Notes under the pieces: generated by a model | Database searches by the model: none | Seen by the model: only the letters and a program-made list of their open reading frames with translations | Told to the model about the DNA's origin: nothing | Part shown: piece after piece, positions 57,007-64,000 of the stretch | How the letters are laid out: every line of letters begins with the position of its first letter | Numbering within the stretch: the stretch's first letter is position 1 | Position numbers and translations under genes: made by a program | From: Streptomyces geranii | GTDB lineage: Bacteria; Actinomycetota; Actinomycetes; Streptomycetales; Streptomycetaceae | DNA length: 64,000 nt | NCBI RefSeq assembly: GCF_002954775.1 | Contig: NZ_PJME01000003.1 | Span: 310,001-374,000 of the forward strand | Direction of reading: 5' to 3'

Positions 57007-57036
57007 TTGCACGAGACGTATCGTCTCGCTTACGGT
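57007..57036 (+). promoter_or_regulatory. Glycosyltransferase promoter with palindromic TetR-type operator
   Basis: TTGCAC (57007-57012), an 18-base spacer and TACGGT (57031-57036). The spacer holds the 17-base dyad CGAGACG-TAT-CGTCTCG (57012-57028). Transcription should start at about 57043-57044, so the mRNA is probably leaderless. A protein bound here would block the promoter. Confidence 0.7.
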
Positions 57037-57043
57037 CGAGAAC

Positions 57044-58285
57044 ATGACCACCACCCCCGCGACCACGACTCCGGCGACCCCCACCCGTGTGAACCCCGCT
57101 CACATCGCCATGTTCTCCATCGCCGCCCACGGCCACGTGAACCCCAGCATCGAGGTCATCCGCGAGCTGGTGGCCCGAGGACACCGCGTCACGTACGCGA
57201 TTCCGCCCGCGTTCGCCGAGAAGGTGGCCGAGACCGGGGCGGAACCCGTGCCCTACACCTCGACGCTCCCCGGCCCCGACGACGACCCGGAAGCCTGGGG
57301 CAGTACCCTCCTCGACAACGTCGAGCCCTTCCTCGCCGACGCGATCCAGGCGTTGCCGCAGCTCATCGAGGCATACCGGGGGGACACCCCGGACCTCGTC
57401 CTGCACGACATCGCCTCCTACCCCGCCCGCGTCCTCGCCCACCGCTGGGGCGTCCCCGCGATCTCCCTCTCGCCGAACCTCGTCGCCTGGGACGGTTACG
57501 AGGAGGAGGTCGCCGAGCCGATGTGGGCCGAGCCCAGGCGGACCGAGCGTGGCCAGGCCTACTACGCGCGCTTCGAGGGCTGGCTGAAGGAGAACGGCAT
57601 CACCCAGCACCCCGACCCCTTCGCCGGCCGCCCGGCCCGTTCCCTCGTGCTGATCCCCAAGGCCCTGCAGCCCAACGCCGACCGCGTCGACGAACGCGTC
57701 CACACCTTCGTCGGCGCCTGCCAGGGTGACCGATCCGCGCAGGGGGACTGGCAGCGGCCCGCCGGAGCAGAGAAGGTCGTCCTGGTGTCGCTGGGATCCG
57801 CCTTCACCAGGCAGCCCGGGTTCTACCGGGAGTGCGTGCGCGCCTTCGCCGAGCTGCCGGGATGGCACCTCGTCCTCCAGGTCGGCAAGCATGTCGACGC
57901 GGGCGAGCTGGGCCCCGTACCGGCCGATGTCGAAGTGCGTTCCTGGGTTCCGCAGTTGGCGATCCTGCGACAGGCCGACCTGTTCGTCACGCATGCCGGG
58001 GCCGGTGGCAGTCAGGAGGGGCTGGCCACCGCGACGCCGATGATCGCCGTACCGCAGGCTGCCGACCAGTTCGGCAACGCGGACATGTTGCGGGGGCTCG
58101 GGGTGGCCCGGCACTTGCCCATGGAGGAGGCGACCGCCGAGGCGCTGCGCGCGGCTGCGCTCGCGCTCGTCGGCGATCCCGAAGTGGCCGGGCGGCTCAA
58201 GGAGGTTCAGGCCGGGATGGCCGGGGAGGGTGGCACCCGACGGGCCGCCGACCTGATCGAGGCCGAGCTGCTGCCCTCGCGCTGA
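57044..58285 (+). CDS. Macrolide-type UDP-glycosyltransferase (MGT family, GT1)
   Basis: 413 residues. The N-terminal acceptor domain begins with [20 protein letters not shown], holding the catalytic His of GT1 enzymes. The C-terminal donor domain has [30 protein letters not shown] and [20 protein letters not shown] with [10 protein letters not shown], the nucleotide-sugar motif. The closest known type is the Streptomyces macrolide glycosyltransferase, which inactivates macrolides with UDP-glucose. It is cytosolic. It may protect against macrolides or modify another hydrophobic compound; the single-gene operator in its promoter suggests drug-induced expression. Confidence 0.92.
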   Translation: MTTTPATTTPATPTRVNPAHIAMFSIAAHGHVNPSIEVIRELVARGHRVTYAIPPAFAEKVAETGAEPVPYTSTLPGPDDDPEAWGSTLLDNVEPFLADAIQALPQLIEAYRGDTPDLVLHDIASYPARVLAHRWGVPAISLSPNLVAWDGYEEEVAEPMWAEPRRTERGQAYYARFEGWLKENGITQHPDPFAGRPARSLVLIPKALQPNADRVDERVHTFVGACQGDRSAQGDWQRPAGAEKVVLVSLGSAFTRQPGFYRECVRAFAELPGWHLVLQVGKHVDAGELGPVPADVEVRSWVPQLAILRQADLFVTHAGAGGSQEGLATATPMIAVPQAADQFGNADMLRGLGVARHLPMEEATAEALRAAALALVGDPEVAGRLKEVQAGMAGEGGTRRAADLIEAELLPSR

Positions 58286-58305
58286 GCCCCCAACTACGTA
58301 CGCAA

Positions 58306-58340
58306 AGGGCCCGTTGGCTCCCCGGTGACCAACGGGCCCT
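58306..58340. terminator. Perfect 12-base hairpin, shared terminator
   Basis: AGGGCCCGTTGG (58306-58317) pairs perfectly with CCAACGGGCCCT (58329-58340) around an 11-base loop, between the convergent glycosyltransferase and MMPL genes. Confidence 0.85.
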
Positions 58341-58364
58341 CGCCGTGAGGGAACTGGCGATGGA

Positions 58365-60626
58365 TCAGACGCTGATCCGCTCGCCGCCCTCCACCCTCGG
58401 CGTGACCGCCTCGGGAGACTCGTCGTGCGTCAGGTCGGGCAGCCGGTTCAGCCACTTCGGGAAGTACCAGTTGCGCTCGCCGAGCAGGGCCATCACCGCG
58501 GGCAGCAGCACACCCCGGATGATCGTCGCGTCGATGAGCACCGCCGCCGCGAGGCCGACCCCCATCTGCTTCATGGACTGCATCGACAGCGTCCCGAAGA
58601 TGGCGAACACGGCGACCATGATGACGGCGGCACTGGTGACGACCCCGGCCGTGGTGACCACCCCGTGCTGGATCGCGTCCTTCGTCGTACGGCCCCGCAT
58701 ACGTGCCTCACGGATACGCGAGACGACGAACACGTGGTAGTCCATCGACAGGCCGAACAGGATCACGAAGAGGAACAGCGGCAGCCAGGTGATGATCGCG
58801 CCCACACCCTCCGCGCCCACCAGCGACGCGCCCCAGCCGTGCTGGAAGACGGCGACCAGGATGCCGTAAGCCGCCGCGACCGAGAGGAGGTTGAGCGCGA
58901 TCGAGGTGATCGCGATCGTCACGGAGCGGAACGACAGGAGCATCAGCAGGAAGGCGAACACGACCACGAAGGCGAAGACCGGGGCGACCGCGCCCGCCAG
59001 TTGGTCGTTGAAGTCCTTGGAGCCCGCGACCTGTCCGGTGATCGGCGCCTGGACACCGTCGACCTTGCCGAGCGTGGCCGGACGTACCTCGTCGCGCAGC
59101 TTGTCCAGGCTCTCGCCGGCCTTGTCCAGGTCGGAGCCGCCGACCAGCGGGACGTACACGAAGGCGATGTTCTCGGCGTCGTGCAGCTTGATGTCCACCG
59201 GGCCGCGCGAGGCGCCCGAACTGATCGCCCGCGCACGGAAGTCTGCGAGCGCGGACTTCACCTCGGGCGCGTTGATGTCCTTCGCCTTGACGATCACCTC
59301 GGCGGGGTCGGAGCCGCCGGGGAAGGCGTCGTTGACGCGGTTGTAGGTGCCGACGATCGGCAGCGAGTCGCCGAACTCCTGGTCCAGGGTGAGGTTCTGG
59401 GTCTTCATGCCGAGCGCGGGCGCGGCGATGGCGAGCAGCGCACCGGCCGCGACGACGAGGGCGATGGCGGGCCTGGCGAGGACGACCTTCAGCACGGCCG
59501 TCCAGAACCGGCTCTCGCTGTTGCCCTTCTGCCCGTTGCCGTTCTTGCGGCGCTTGTCCGGGTGCAGGAAGGGGATCCGGCCCTTCTCGACGCGCTCGCC
59601 GAGCAGCGAGAGCAGCGCCGGGAGGACGGTGACCGAACCGACCATGGCGACCGCGACGACCATCAGCGAGGCCAGGCCCATCGCCTCGAAGGTGGCGAGC
59701 CCGGTGAACAGCATGCCCGCCATCGCCACGCACACCGTGACACCGGAGACGATGATCGCGCGGCCACTGGTCGCCGCGGCGACCTGGAGCGCGACCTCAG
59801 GCGACCGGCCCGCCGCCCGCTCCTCGCGCTCCCGGCGCAGATAGAACAGGCAGTAGTCGACGCCGACGGCGAGCCCGACGAGCAGCATCACAGAGCTTGC
59901 CGTGTCGTCCATGGGCTGGAGGTGGCTGACGAGGCCCATCAGACCCATCGTCGCCATGATCGCGGTCATCGCCAGCGCCACCGGCAGCAGCGCCGCGACC
60001 ACCGCGCCGAACGCGATCAGCAGAATGCCGAGGGCCACCGGCAGGGCGGAGTACTCGGCCTTCTTGAAGTCGTCACCGAAGGCGTCGTCGAACGTCTTGT
60101 TCATACTGGCGCCGCCGATCTCCTCGATCCGCAGCTCCTCGTGGTCCTTCTGGACGTCCGCGACGGCCTTCAGCACCGGCTCGACCCGGTCACCGGCGGT
60201 CTCGGCGTCGCCCCGCATGTCGAACTGGACGAGCGCGCTGCGGCCGTCCTTCGAGAGGGTGTCCGTGTCGTACGGCGACTGCACGTCCGTGACCTTGCCG
60301 GTGCCGTCGACCGCCTTCATGACATCGGCGACGGCGGCCCGGAAGGCGGCGTCCGTGGCCTTGAGGCTCCCGTCCTTCGCCTGGATGAGGACGGTCTCGC
60401 TCGCGGGTTCGTCGATCCCGGCGTCCTCGATGATCTTGGCGGCCGTGTGGGTCTCGCCGCCCAGCTGGTCGCTCTCCTTGACCTCGACGCTGCCGGCCGC
60501 GGAGCCGAGCCCCATCGCCAGGACGACGAACAGCACCCAGATCCCGACGGCCGCCCAGCGGTGCTTGGCGCTCCAGCCGCCGGCCCGGGCGGCTATGCCC
60601 CGCACCCGCGTTTCTCCGTTCCCCAT
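58365..60626 (-). CDS. MMPL/RND family exporter
   Basis: 753 residues from ATG at 60626 (GAGGGGG about 10 bases upstream). It shows the MMPL duplication: helix 1 (AAVGIWVLFVVLAMGLGSA), a periplasmic-type loop, five membrane helices with GLAVGVDYCLFYLRR, a second loop and five more with FGLSMDYHVFVVSRIREA. The Asp in each GxDY segment is used for proton transfer in the family. It exports lipids or drugs with the proton gradient. The short divergent region to DUF1697 contains no regulator gene. Confidence 0.93.
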   Translation of the reverse strand: MGNGETRVRGIAARAGGWSAKHRWAAVGIWVLFVVLAMGLGSAAGSVEVKESDQLGGETHTAAKIIEDAGIDEPASETVLIQAKDGSLKATDAAFRAAVADVMKAVDGTGKVTDVQSPYDTDTLSKDGRSALVQFDMRGDAETAGDRVEPVLKAVADVQKDHEELRIEEIGGASMNKTFDDAFGDDFKKAEYSALPVALGILLIAFGAVVAALLPVALAMTAIMATMGLMGLVSHLQPMDDTASSVMLLVGLAVGVDYCLFYLRREREERAAGRSPEVALQVAAATSGRAIIVSGVTVCVAMAGMLFTGLATFEAMGLASLMVVAVAMVGSVTVLPALLSLLGERVEKGRIPFLHPDKRRKNGNGQKGNSESRFWTAVLKVVLARPAIALVVAAGALLAIAAPALGMKTQNLTLDQEFGDSLPIVGTYNRVNDAFPGGSDPAEVIVKAKDINAPEVKSALADFRARAISSGASRGPVDIKLHDAENIAFVYVPLVGGSDLDKAGESLDKLRDEVRPATLGKVDGVQAPITGQVAGSKDFNDQLAGAVAPVFAFVVVFAFLLMLLSFRSVTIAITSIALNLLSVAAAYGILVAVFQHGWGASLVGAEGVGAIITWLPLFLFVILFGLSMDYHVFVVSRIREARMRGRTTKDAIQHGVVTTAGVVTSAAVIMVAVFAIFGTLSMQSMKQMGVGLAAAVLIDATIIRGVLLPAVMALLGERNWYFPKWLNRLPDLTHDESPEAVTPRVEGGERISV

Positions 60627-60863
60627 GACGGGCTTGCCCCCTCGTAAGCGGCGACAGCCCCCTGCCATCACCTTTAGTTCGAAGGTATGGGCCGGATAAG
60701 AGCGTCTCGTCGTGCTCCCCGGTGAGGTGTGGCGGTCCGGAGTCCTCCCGTCGGATGCCGGGGTCTCCCCACTGGGTAGGACACCGGCCCCCTACATCTA
60801 AAAGACGATCTCGGGGTGATGTCTCAGGGACACGGCCACCGGGCGACTGTCAGTGGGCCGCCC

Positions 60864-60869
60864 TATGGT
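60864..60869 (+). promoter_or_regulatory. -10 element of the DUF1697 gene, leaderless start
   Basis: TATGGT, 6 bases before the ATG at 60876; no ribosome-binding site intervenes. Confidence 0.5.
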
Positions 60870-60875
60870 GTGCGG

Positions 60876-61463
60876 ATGACGACAGGTGAGCGGACGACAA
60901 CGGGCGAGAGGGCGACGAGGACCTACGCGGCGCTGCTGCGCGGCATCAACGTGGGCGGCAACAAGAAGGTCCCCATGGCCGAGCTGCGCACCCTCCTGGA
61001 GGGCCTCGGTTACGGCGGCGTGGCGACGTACCTCCAGAGCGGCAACGCGGTCTTCGCCACTGGGCACGGCGACGAGGAGTCCCTGGCCGGGGAGATCTCG
61101 GGGGCGATCGAGAAACACTTCGGCTTCACGGTGGACGTGATCGTGCGCGACCACGCGTACCTACGGTCGATCAGGGACAACTCCCCCTTCCCGGCAGCGG
61201 AGTTGGAGCCGAAACAACTCCACGTGACCTACTTCTCCACCCCGGTCGACGACACCCGCTTCGCGGACATCGACCAACCCGCCCACCTCCCCGAGGAGTT
61301 CCGCCTCGGCGACCGCGCCCTGTACCTGTACGCCCCGGACGGCCTCGGCCGCTCCAAGCTCGCGGAGCAGCTCGCCAAACCCCGGTTCCTGAAGGGGGTG
61401 ATCGCGACCACGCGGAACTGGAACACGGTGGTGAAACTGGTGGAGCTGACGGCGGGAGACTGA
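60876..61463 (+). CDS. DUF1697 family protein
   Basis: 195 residues from ATG at 60876. The family marks are RTYAALLRGINVGGNKKVPM, ELRTLLEGLGYGGVATYLQSGN and the C-terminal KGVIATTRNWNTVVKL. It is a small cytosolic two-lobed protein with no known biochemical function. It lies 43 bases before the ketopantoate-reductase family gene and may be cotranscribed with it. Confidence 0.9.
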   Translation: MTTGERTTTGERATRTYAALLRGINVGGNKKVPMAELRTLLEGLGYGGVATYLQSGNAVFATGHGDEESLAGEISGAIEKHFGFTVDVIVRDHAYLRSIRDNSPFPAAELEPKQLHVTYFSTPVDDTRFADIDQPAHLPEEFRLGDRALYLYAPDGLGRSKLAEQLAKPRFLKGVIATTRNWNTVVKLVELTAGD

Positions 61464-61506
61464 CCCGGGGCGACCGGCCGGCTTCCCTGCTGGCACGCTG
61501 ATCGGT

Positions 61507-62538
61507 ATGCGCTACATCATCATCGGGGCCGGGGCGGTCGGCGGAGCCATCGGCGGACGGCTGGCCGGTGCCGGACACGAGGTCGTCCTCGTCGCCCGGG
61601 GCGCCCAGTACGAGGCGCTGCGCGCGCACGGGCTGCGGCTGGTGACCCCGGACGGACAGCACACGTACCGCCTGCCGACCGTCGACGGACCCGCCGCACT
61701 CGGCGACCTGCGCGCCGACGACGTACTCGTCCTCACCGTGAAGACCCAGGACAGCGAGGGCGCCCTCGCCGCCTGGGGGCCGGTGCCCGTCGCGGGCGGC
61801 GGTACGGCGGCCGAGCGGTTGCCGCTGCTCTGCGCGCAGAACGGCGTGGAGGGCCCGCGCCTCGCGCTGCGCCGCTTCCGGCGGGTGTACGGGGTCTGCG
61901 TCTGGCTGCCCGCGACCTATGTGGAACCCGGCGTCGTCTCCGCCGCCGGCGCCCCGCTCACCGGCATCCTCCACCTCGGCCGCTATCCGCATGGCACGGA
62001 CAACACCCTGCGCCGGATCGCCGCAGACCTGGAGAAGACGGCGTTCGAGGCACCGGTCGTCCCGGACGTCGCACGCTGGCTGTACGCCAAGCTGCTCACC
62101 AACCTCGGCAACGCCGTCCGCGCGCTCAGCGGCCCGGCGGACAGCGAGGAGAGCGCACGGCTGCGCCAGCGGGTGTACGCCGAGGGCGAGTCGGTGCTCG
62201 CGGCGGCCGGAATCCCGTACACGAGCGCAGAGGAGGCGAAGGAGCGGCGCGGCGACCGGATCACCCTGCATCCGCTGCCCGGCGTCGAGCCCGGTGGCGG
62301 CTCCACCTGGCAGTCCCTGGCCCGGGGCACCGGCACGATCGAGACCGACTATCTCAACGGCGAGATCGTGTTCCTGGGCCGCCTGCACGGCGTACCGACA
62401 CCGCTGAACGAGCTGCTGCAACGACTGGCCGACACCTTCGCCCGGGAACGGCGACCGGCCGGTTCGCTGCCGTCGGCGGAACTGGTGCGCTTGGCGGACG
62501 AGGCGGACGAGGCGGACCAGGCGGTCGGGACTGAGTAG
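61507..62538 (+). CDS. Ketopantoate reductase (PanE/ApbA) family protein
   Basis: 343 residues. The Rossmann motif IIIGAGAVGGAIGGRLAG is at the N-terminus; VLVLTVKTQD and CAQNGVEG follow, and the helical C-terminal domain holds YAKLLTNLGNAVRAL (the family's catalytic Lys) and GIETDYLNGEIV-like residues. PanE reduces 2-dehydropantoate with NADPH in pantothenate synthesis, but Streptomyces has several paralogues with other substrates, so I do not assign the symbol. It ends 71 bases from the convergent chelatase gene. Confidence 0.85.
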   Translation: MRYIIIGAGAVGGAIGGRLAGAGHEVVLVARGAQYEALRAHGLRLVTPDGQHTYRLPTVDGPAALGDLRADDVLVLTVKTQDSEGALAAWGPVPVAGGGTAAERLPLLCAQNGVEGPRLALRRFRRVYGVCVWLPATYVEPGVVSAAGAPLTGILHLGRYPHGTDNTLRRIAADLEKTAFEAPVVPDVARWLYAKLLTNLGNAVRALSGPADSEESARLRQRVYAEGESVLAAAGIPYTSAEEAKERRGDRITLHPLPGVEPGGGSTWQSLARGTGTIETDYLNGEIVFLGRLHGVPTPLNELLQRLADTFARERRPAGSLPSAELVRLADEADEADQAVGTE

Positions 62539-62609
62539 GAGACTTGGGCCGGGCTGCCTCTGGCCTGAGCCGAGCCGTTCGTGGGCGGGCCCCGACTTCC
62601 CGCTCGCGC

Positions 62610-63368
62610 CTACGCGCTCATTGAAGTCCGCCCCGGCAGCGGTGACGGCATCCGCAACGCCGCCTCCGCGTACCGGCGCAGCAGCAGCCGGGCCACCTCG
62701 GGGGCCGGGCCCAGGACGTCGGCGAGGACGTCCGCCTCGGCGGCGCCCCGCGCGATGCGGTCGGGCAGGAAGCCGGGGGCGAGGACGTAAGGCGCGACGG
62801 CGACGCGGTCGCAGCCCAGGTCGCGCAACTCCCGTACCGCGTCCTCCGTTCGGGGGAGGGCGGCGGAGGCGAACGCGGGTCGTACGGCGTGCCAGCCGGT
62901 GTGCCGCCACTCCCGCGCGATCTCCGCGATCACCGCACGCGCCTCCGGGTCGGTGGACCCCGCCGAGGCCAGTACGACCCCGGTCGTGGGCTTGTCGGCG
63001 GGCGTCAACCCCGCCTCGTACAGGCGGCGTTCGAGCGCCGAGAGGAGGAGGGGGGACGGGCCCAGCACCTCAGCCTGGCGGATGCGGAGCCCGCGTGGCG
63101 CGTCGCGCAGGACCGCCGGGATGTCCGCCTTCGCGTGGAAGGCTCGGGTCAGGAGGAGGGGGAGGGCGATCACGTCACGGACGCCCTCCGCCGCCAGGGA
63201 GTTCAACACCCCTGGTACGGACGGGATGTTGAACTCCAGGAAGCCGGTCTCCACGCGCAGCCCCGGCCGCAGCGACCGTACGCGCCGGACGAGGGCGTGG
63301 ACGGTCGCCGCGTGCCGCGGGTCGCGGCTGCCGTGGGCGATGACGAGGAGAACGGGTTCGTGGTGCAT
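62610..63368 (-). CDS. CbiX/SirB-type sirohydrochlorin chelatase
   Basis: 252 residues from ATG at 63368, 5 bases after the permease stop. It has two CbiX-like halves: the first with VLLVIAHGSRDPRHAATV and PLLLTRAFHAKADIP, whose two His residues bind the metal, and a second with VLASAGSTDPEARAVI and VAPYVLAPGFLPDRI. Chelatases of this kind insert Fe2+ or Co2+ into sirohydrochlorin. Coupling to a sulfonate-type importer suggests the siroheme of sulfite reductase, in line with the Streptomyces sulfur-assimilation cluster. Confidence 0.9.
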   Translation of the reverse strand: MHHEPVLLVIAHGSRDPRHAATVHALVRRVRSLRPGLRVETGFLEFNIPSVPGVLNSLAAEGVRDVIALPLLLTRAFHAKADIPAVLRDAPRGLRIRQAEVLGPSPLLLSALERRLYEAGLTPADKPTTGVVLASAGSTDPEARAVIAEIAREWRHTGWHAVRPAFASAALPRTEDAVRELRDLGCDRVAVAPYVLAPGFLPDRIARGAAEADVLADVLGPAPEVARLLLRRYAEAALRMPSPLPGRTSMSA

Positions 63369-63373
63369 AGGCT

Positions 63374-64000
63374 TCAGCTCTTCACCAGGAGGCCTCGGCT
63401 GCGGAGGACTCGTCGCTCCAGCGGGCTGAAGACGAGCAGGTCGACGGCGATACCGACGAAGAGGATCAGGAAGATCGCCTCGAAGATCATCGGCATGGAG
63501 CTGGCGTTGCGGCCGTTCTCCAGCAGCGCGCCGAGGCCGATGCCCAGGTCGGGCGAGGAAGCGATGATCTCCGCCGCCATCAGGGAGCGCCAGGAGAACG
63601 CCCAGCCCTGCTTCAGACCGGCCAGATAGCCCGGCAGCGAGGCAGGCAGGACGATGTGCCAGGCGCCCTTCCAGCCGGTCGCGCCCATCGTGCGGCCCGC
63701 CCGCAGGAACAGCGGCGGCACCTGGTCGATGCCGGAGACCAGGCCGTTGGCGATGGACGGGACCGCGCCGAGCAGGATCACCGCGTACATCATCGAGTTG
63801 TTCAGACCGAGCCACAGCACGGCCGGCGGCACCCACGCCACCGACGGCAGCGACTGCAGACCCGACAGGACCGGACCGATCGCCGCGCGCACGAACTTCA
63901 CCCGGGCCACGATCAGCCCCAGCGGGGTGCCGATCGCCAGCGCCAGCAGGAAGCCGAGCAGACCGCGCTCGACACTGGTCCAGATGTAGCCGAGGAGCTT
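63374..64000 (-). CDS. Sulfonate/nitrate-type ABC transporter permease (5' end outside window)
   Basis: 209 C-terminal residues, open to the window's edge. It shows SsuC-type segments: LLGFLLALAIGTPLGLIVARV, LQSLPSVAWVPPAVLWLGL and the EAA-like loop AGRTMGATGWKGAWHIVLPASLPGYLAG. It should import an organosulfur or sulfate-type compound with a binding protein and ATPase encoded beyond the window. It is followed at 5 bases by the chelatase gene, so they form one operon. Confidence 0.9.
   Translation of the reverse strand, partial: KLLGYIWTSVERGLLGFLLALAIGTPLGLIVARVKFVRAAIGPVLSGLQSLPSVAWVPPAVLWLGLNNSMMYAVILLGAVPSIANGLVSGIDQVPPLFLRAGRTMGATGWKGAWHIVLPASLPGYLAGLKQGWAFSWRSLMAAEIIASSPDLGIGLGALLENGRNASSMPMIFEAIFLILFVGIAVDLLVFSPLERRVLRSRGLLVKS

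Noticed and set aside
60663..60690. Short dyad ACCTT/AAGGT upstream of the MMPL gene as an operator
   Set aside because: The arms are only 5 bases with a 7-base spacer; too weak to separate from chance.

Overview
The window is high-GC actinobacterial chromosome and almost certainly Streptomyces. It carries geosmin synthase, a gamma-butyrolactone (GBL) signalling cassette, a subtilisin inhibitor, DUF6230/DUF6114 genes, a Streptomyces-type intergenic repeat and rare TTA (bldA-dependent) codons. The closeness of a CprB orthologue to geosmin synthase recalls S. coelicolor (cprB = SCO6071, geosmin synthase = SCO6073). No rRNA, tRNA, CRISPR, insertion sequence or prophage gene was seen.

Layout. 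0-4 kb: tail of one GH35 beta-galactosidase, a second GH35 enzyme and a LacI regulator. 4-9.3 kb: ArsR regulator with an MgtA-type ATPase, an LCP cell-wall ligase, TatA and a peptidase E. 9.2-15.3 kb: envelope and secreted proteins (DUF6114, DUF6230, a small secreted protein, a membrane-anchored lytic polysaccharide monooxygenase, a subtilisin-like protease). 15.4-18.8 kb: signalling cassette of NmrA-type reductase, GBL receptor, AfsA-type synthase and CprB. 18.9-26.2 kb: ARMT1-type phosphatase, a four-gene sulfonate-type ABC importer and geosmin synthase. 26.2-31.7 kb: miscellaneous genes (unknown protein, PDZ protein, phosphodiesterase, M24 peptidase, degenerate APH-fold protein). 31.7-42.4 kb: glycogen-to-trehalose genes treZ, treY and glgX, with an FHA protein, two M14 carboxypeptidases and a subtilisin inhibitor between treZ and treY. 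42.6-44.9 kb: two secreted proteins that together look like one copper amine oxidase split in two. 45-49.2 kb: HEPN protein, DEDDh exonuclease, DMT exporter and LysR regulator. 49.2-53.7 kb: membrane-anchored STAND ATPase with 14 WD40 repeats, and an intact APH-type kinase. 53.9-58.3 kb: sugar ABC importer and a macrolide-type glycosyltransferase behind a palindromic operator. 58.4-64 kb: MMPL exporter, DUF1697, ketopantoate-reductase family protein, CbiX chelatase and the start of a sulfonate-type permease.

How the parts work together. GlgX debranches glycogen, TreY makes maltooligosyl-trehalose from the released chains and TreZ frees trehalose. The AfsA-type enzyme should make a GBL precursor sensed by the adjacent receptor; a receptor operator-like site lies exactly in the synthase promoter and another before cprB. 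TTA codons occur in the second GH35 gene, the afsA-like gene, cprB, the lipoprotein of the sulfonate-type importer and the first sugar permease, so these accessory functions should depend on the bldA tRNA. The most unusual items are the split amine oxidase, the signalling cassette joined to cprB, the protease/inhibitor insert in the trehalose locus, and several palindromic operators with no obvious cognate regulator.
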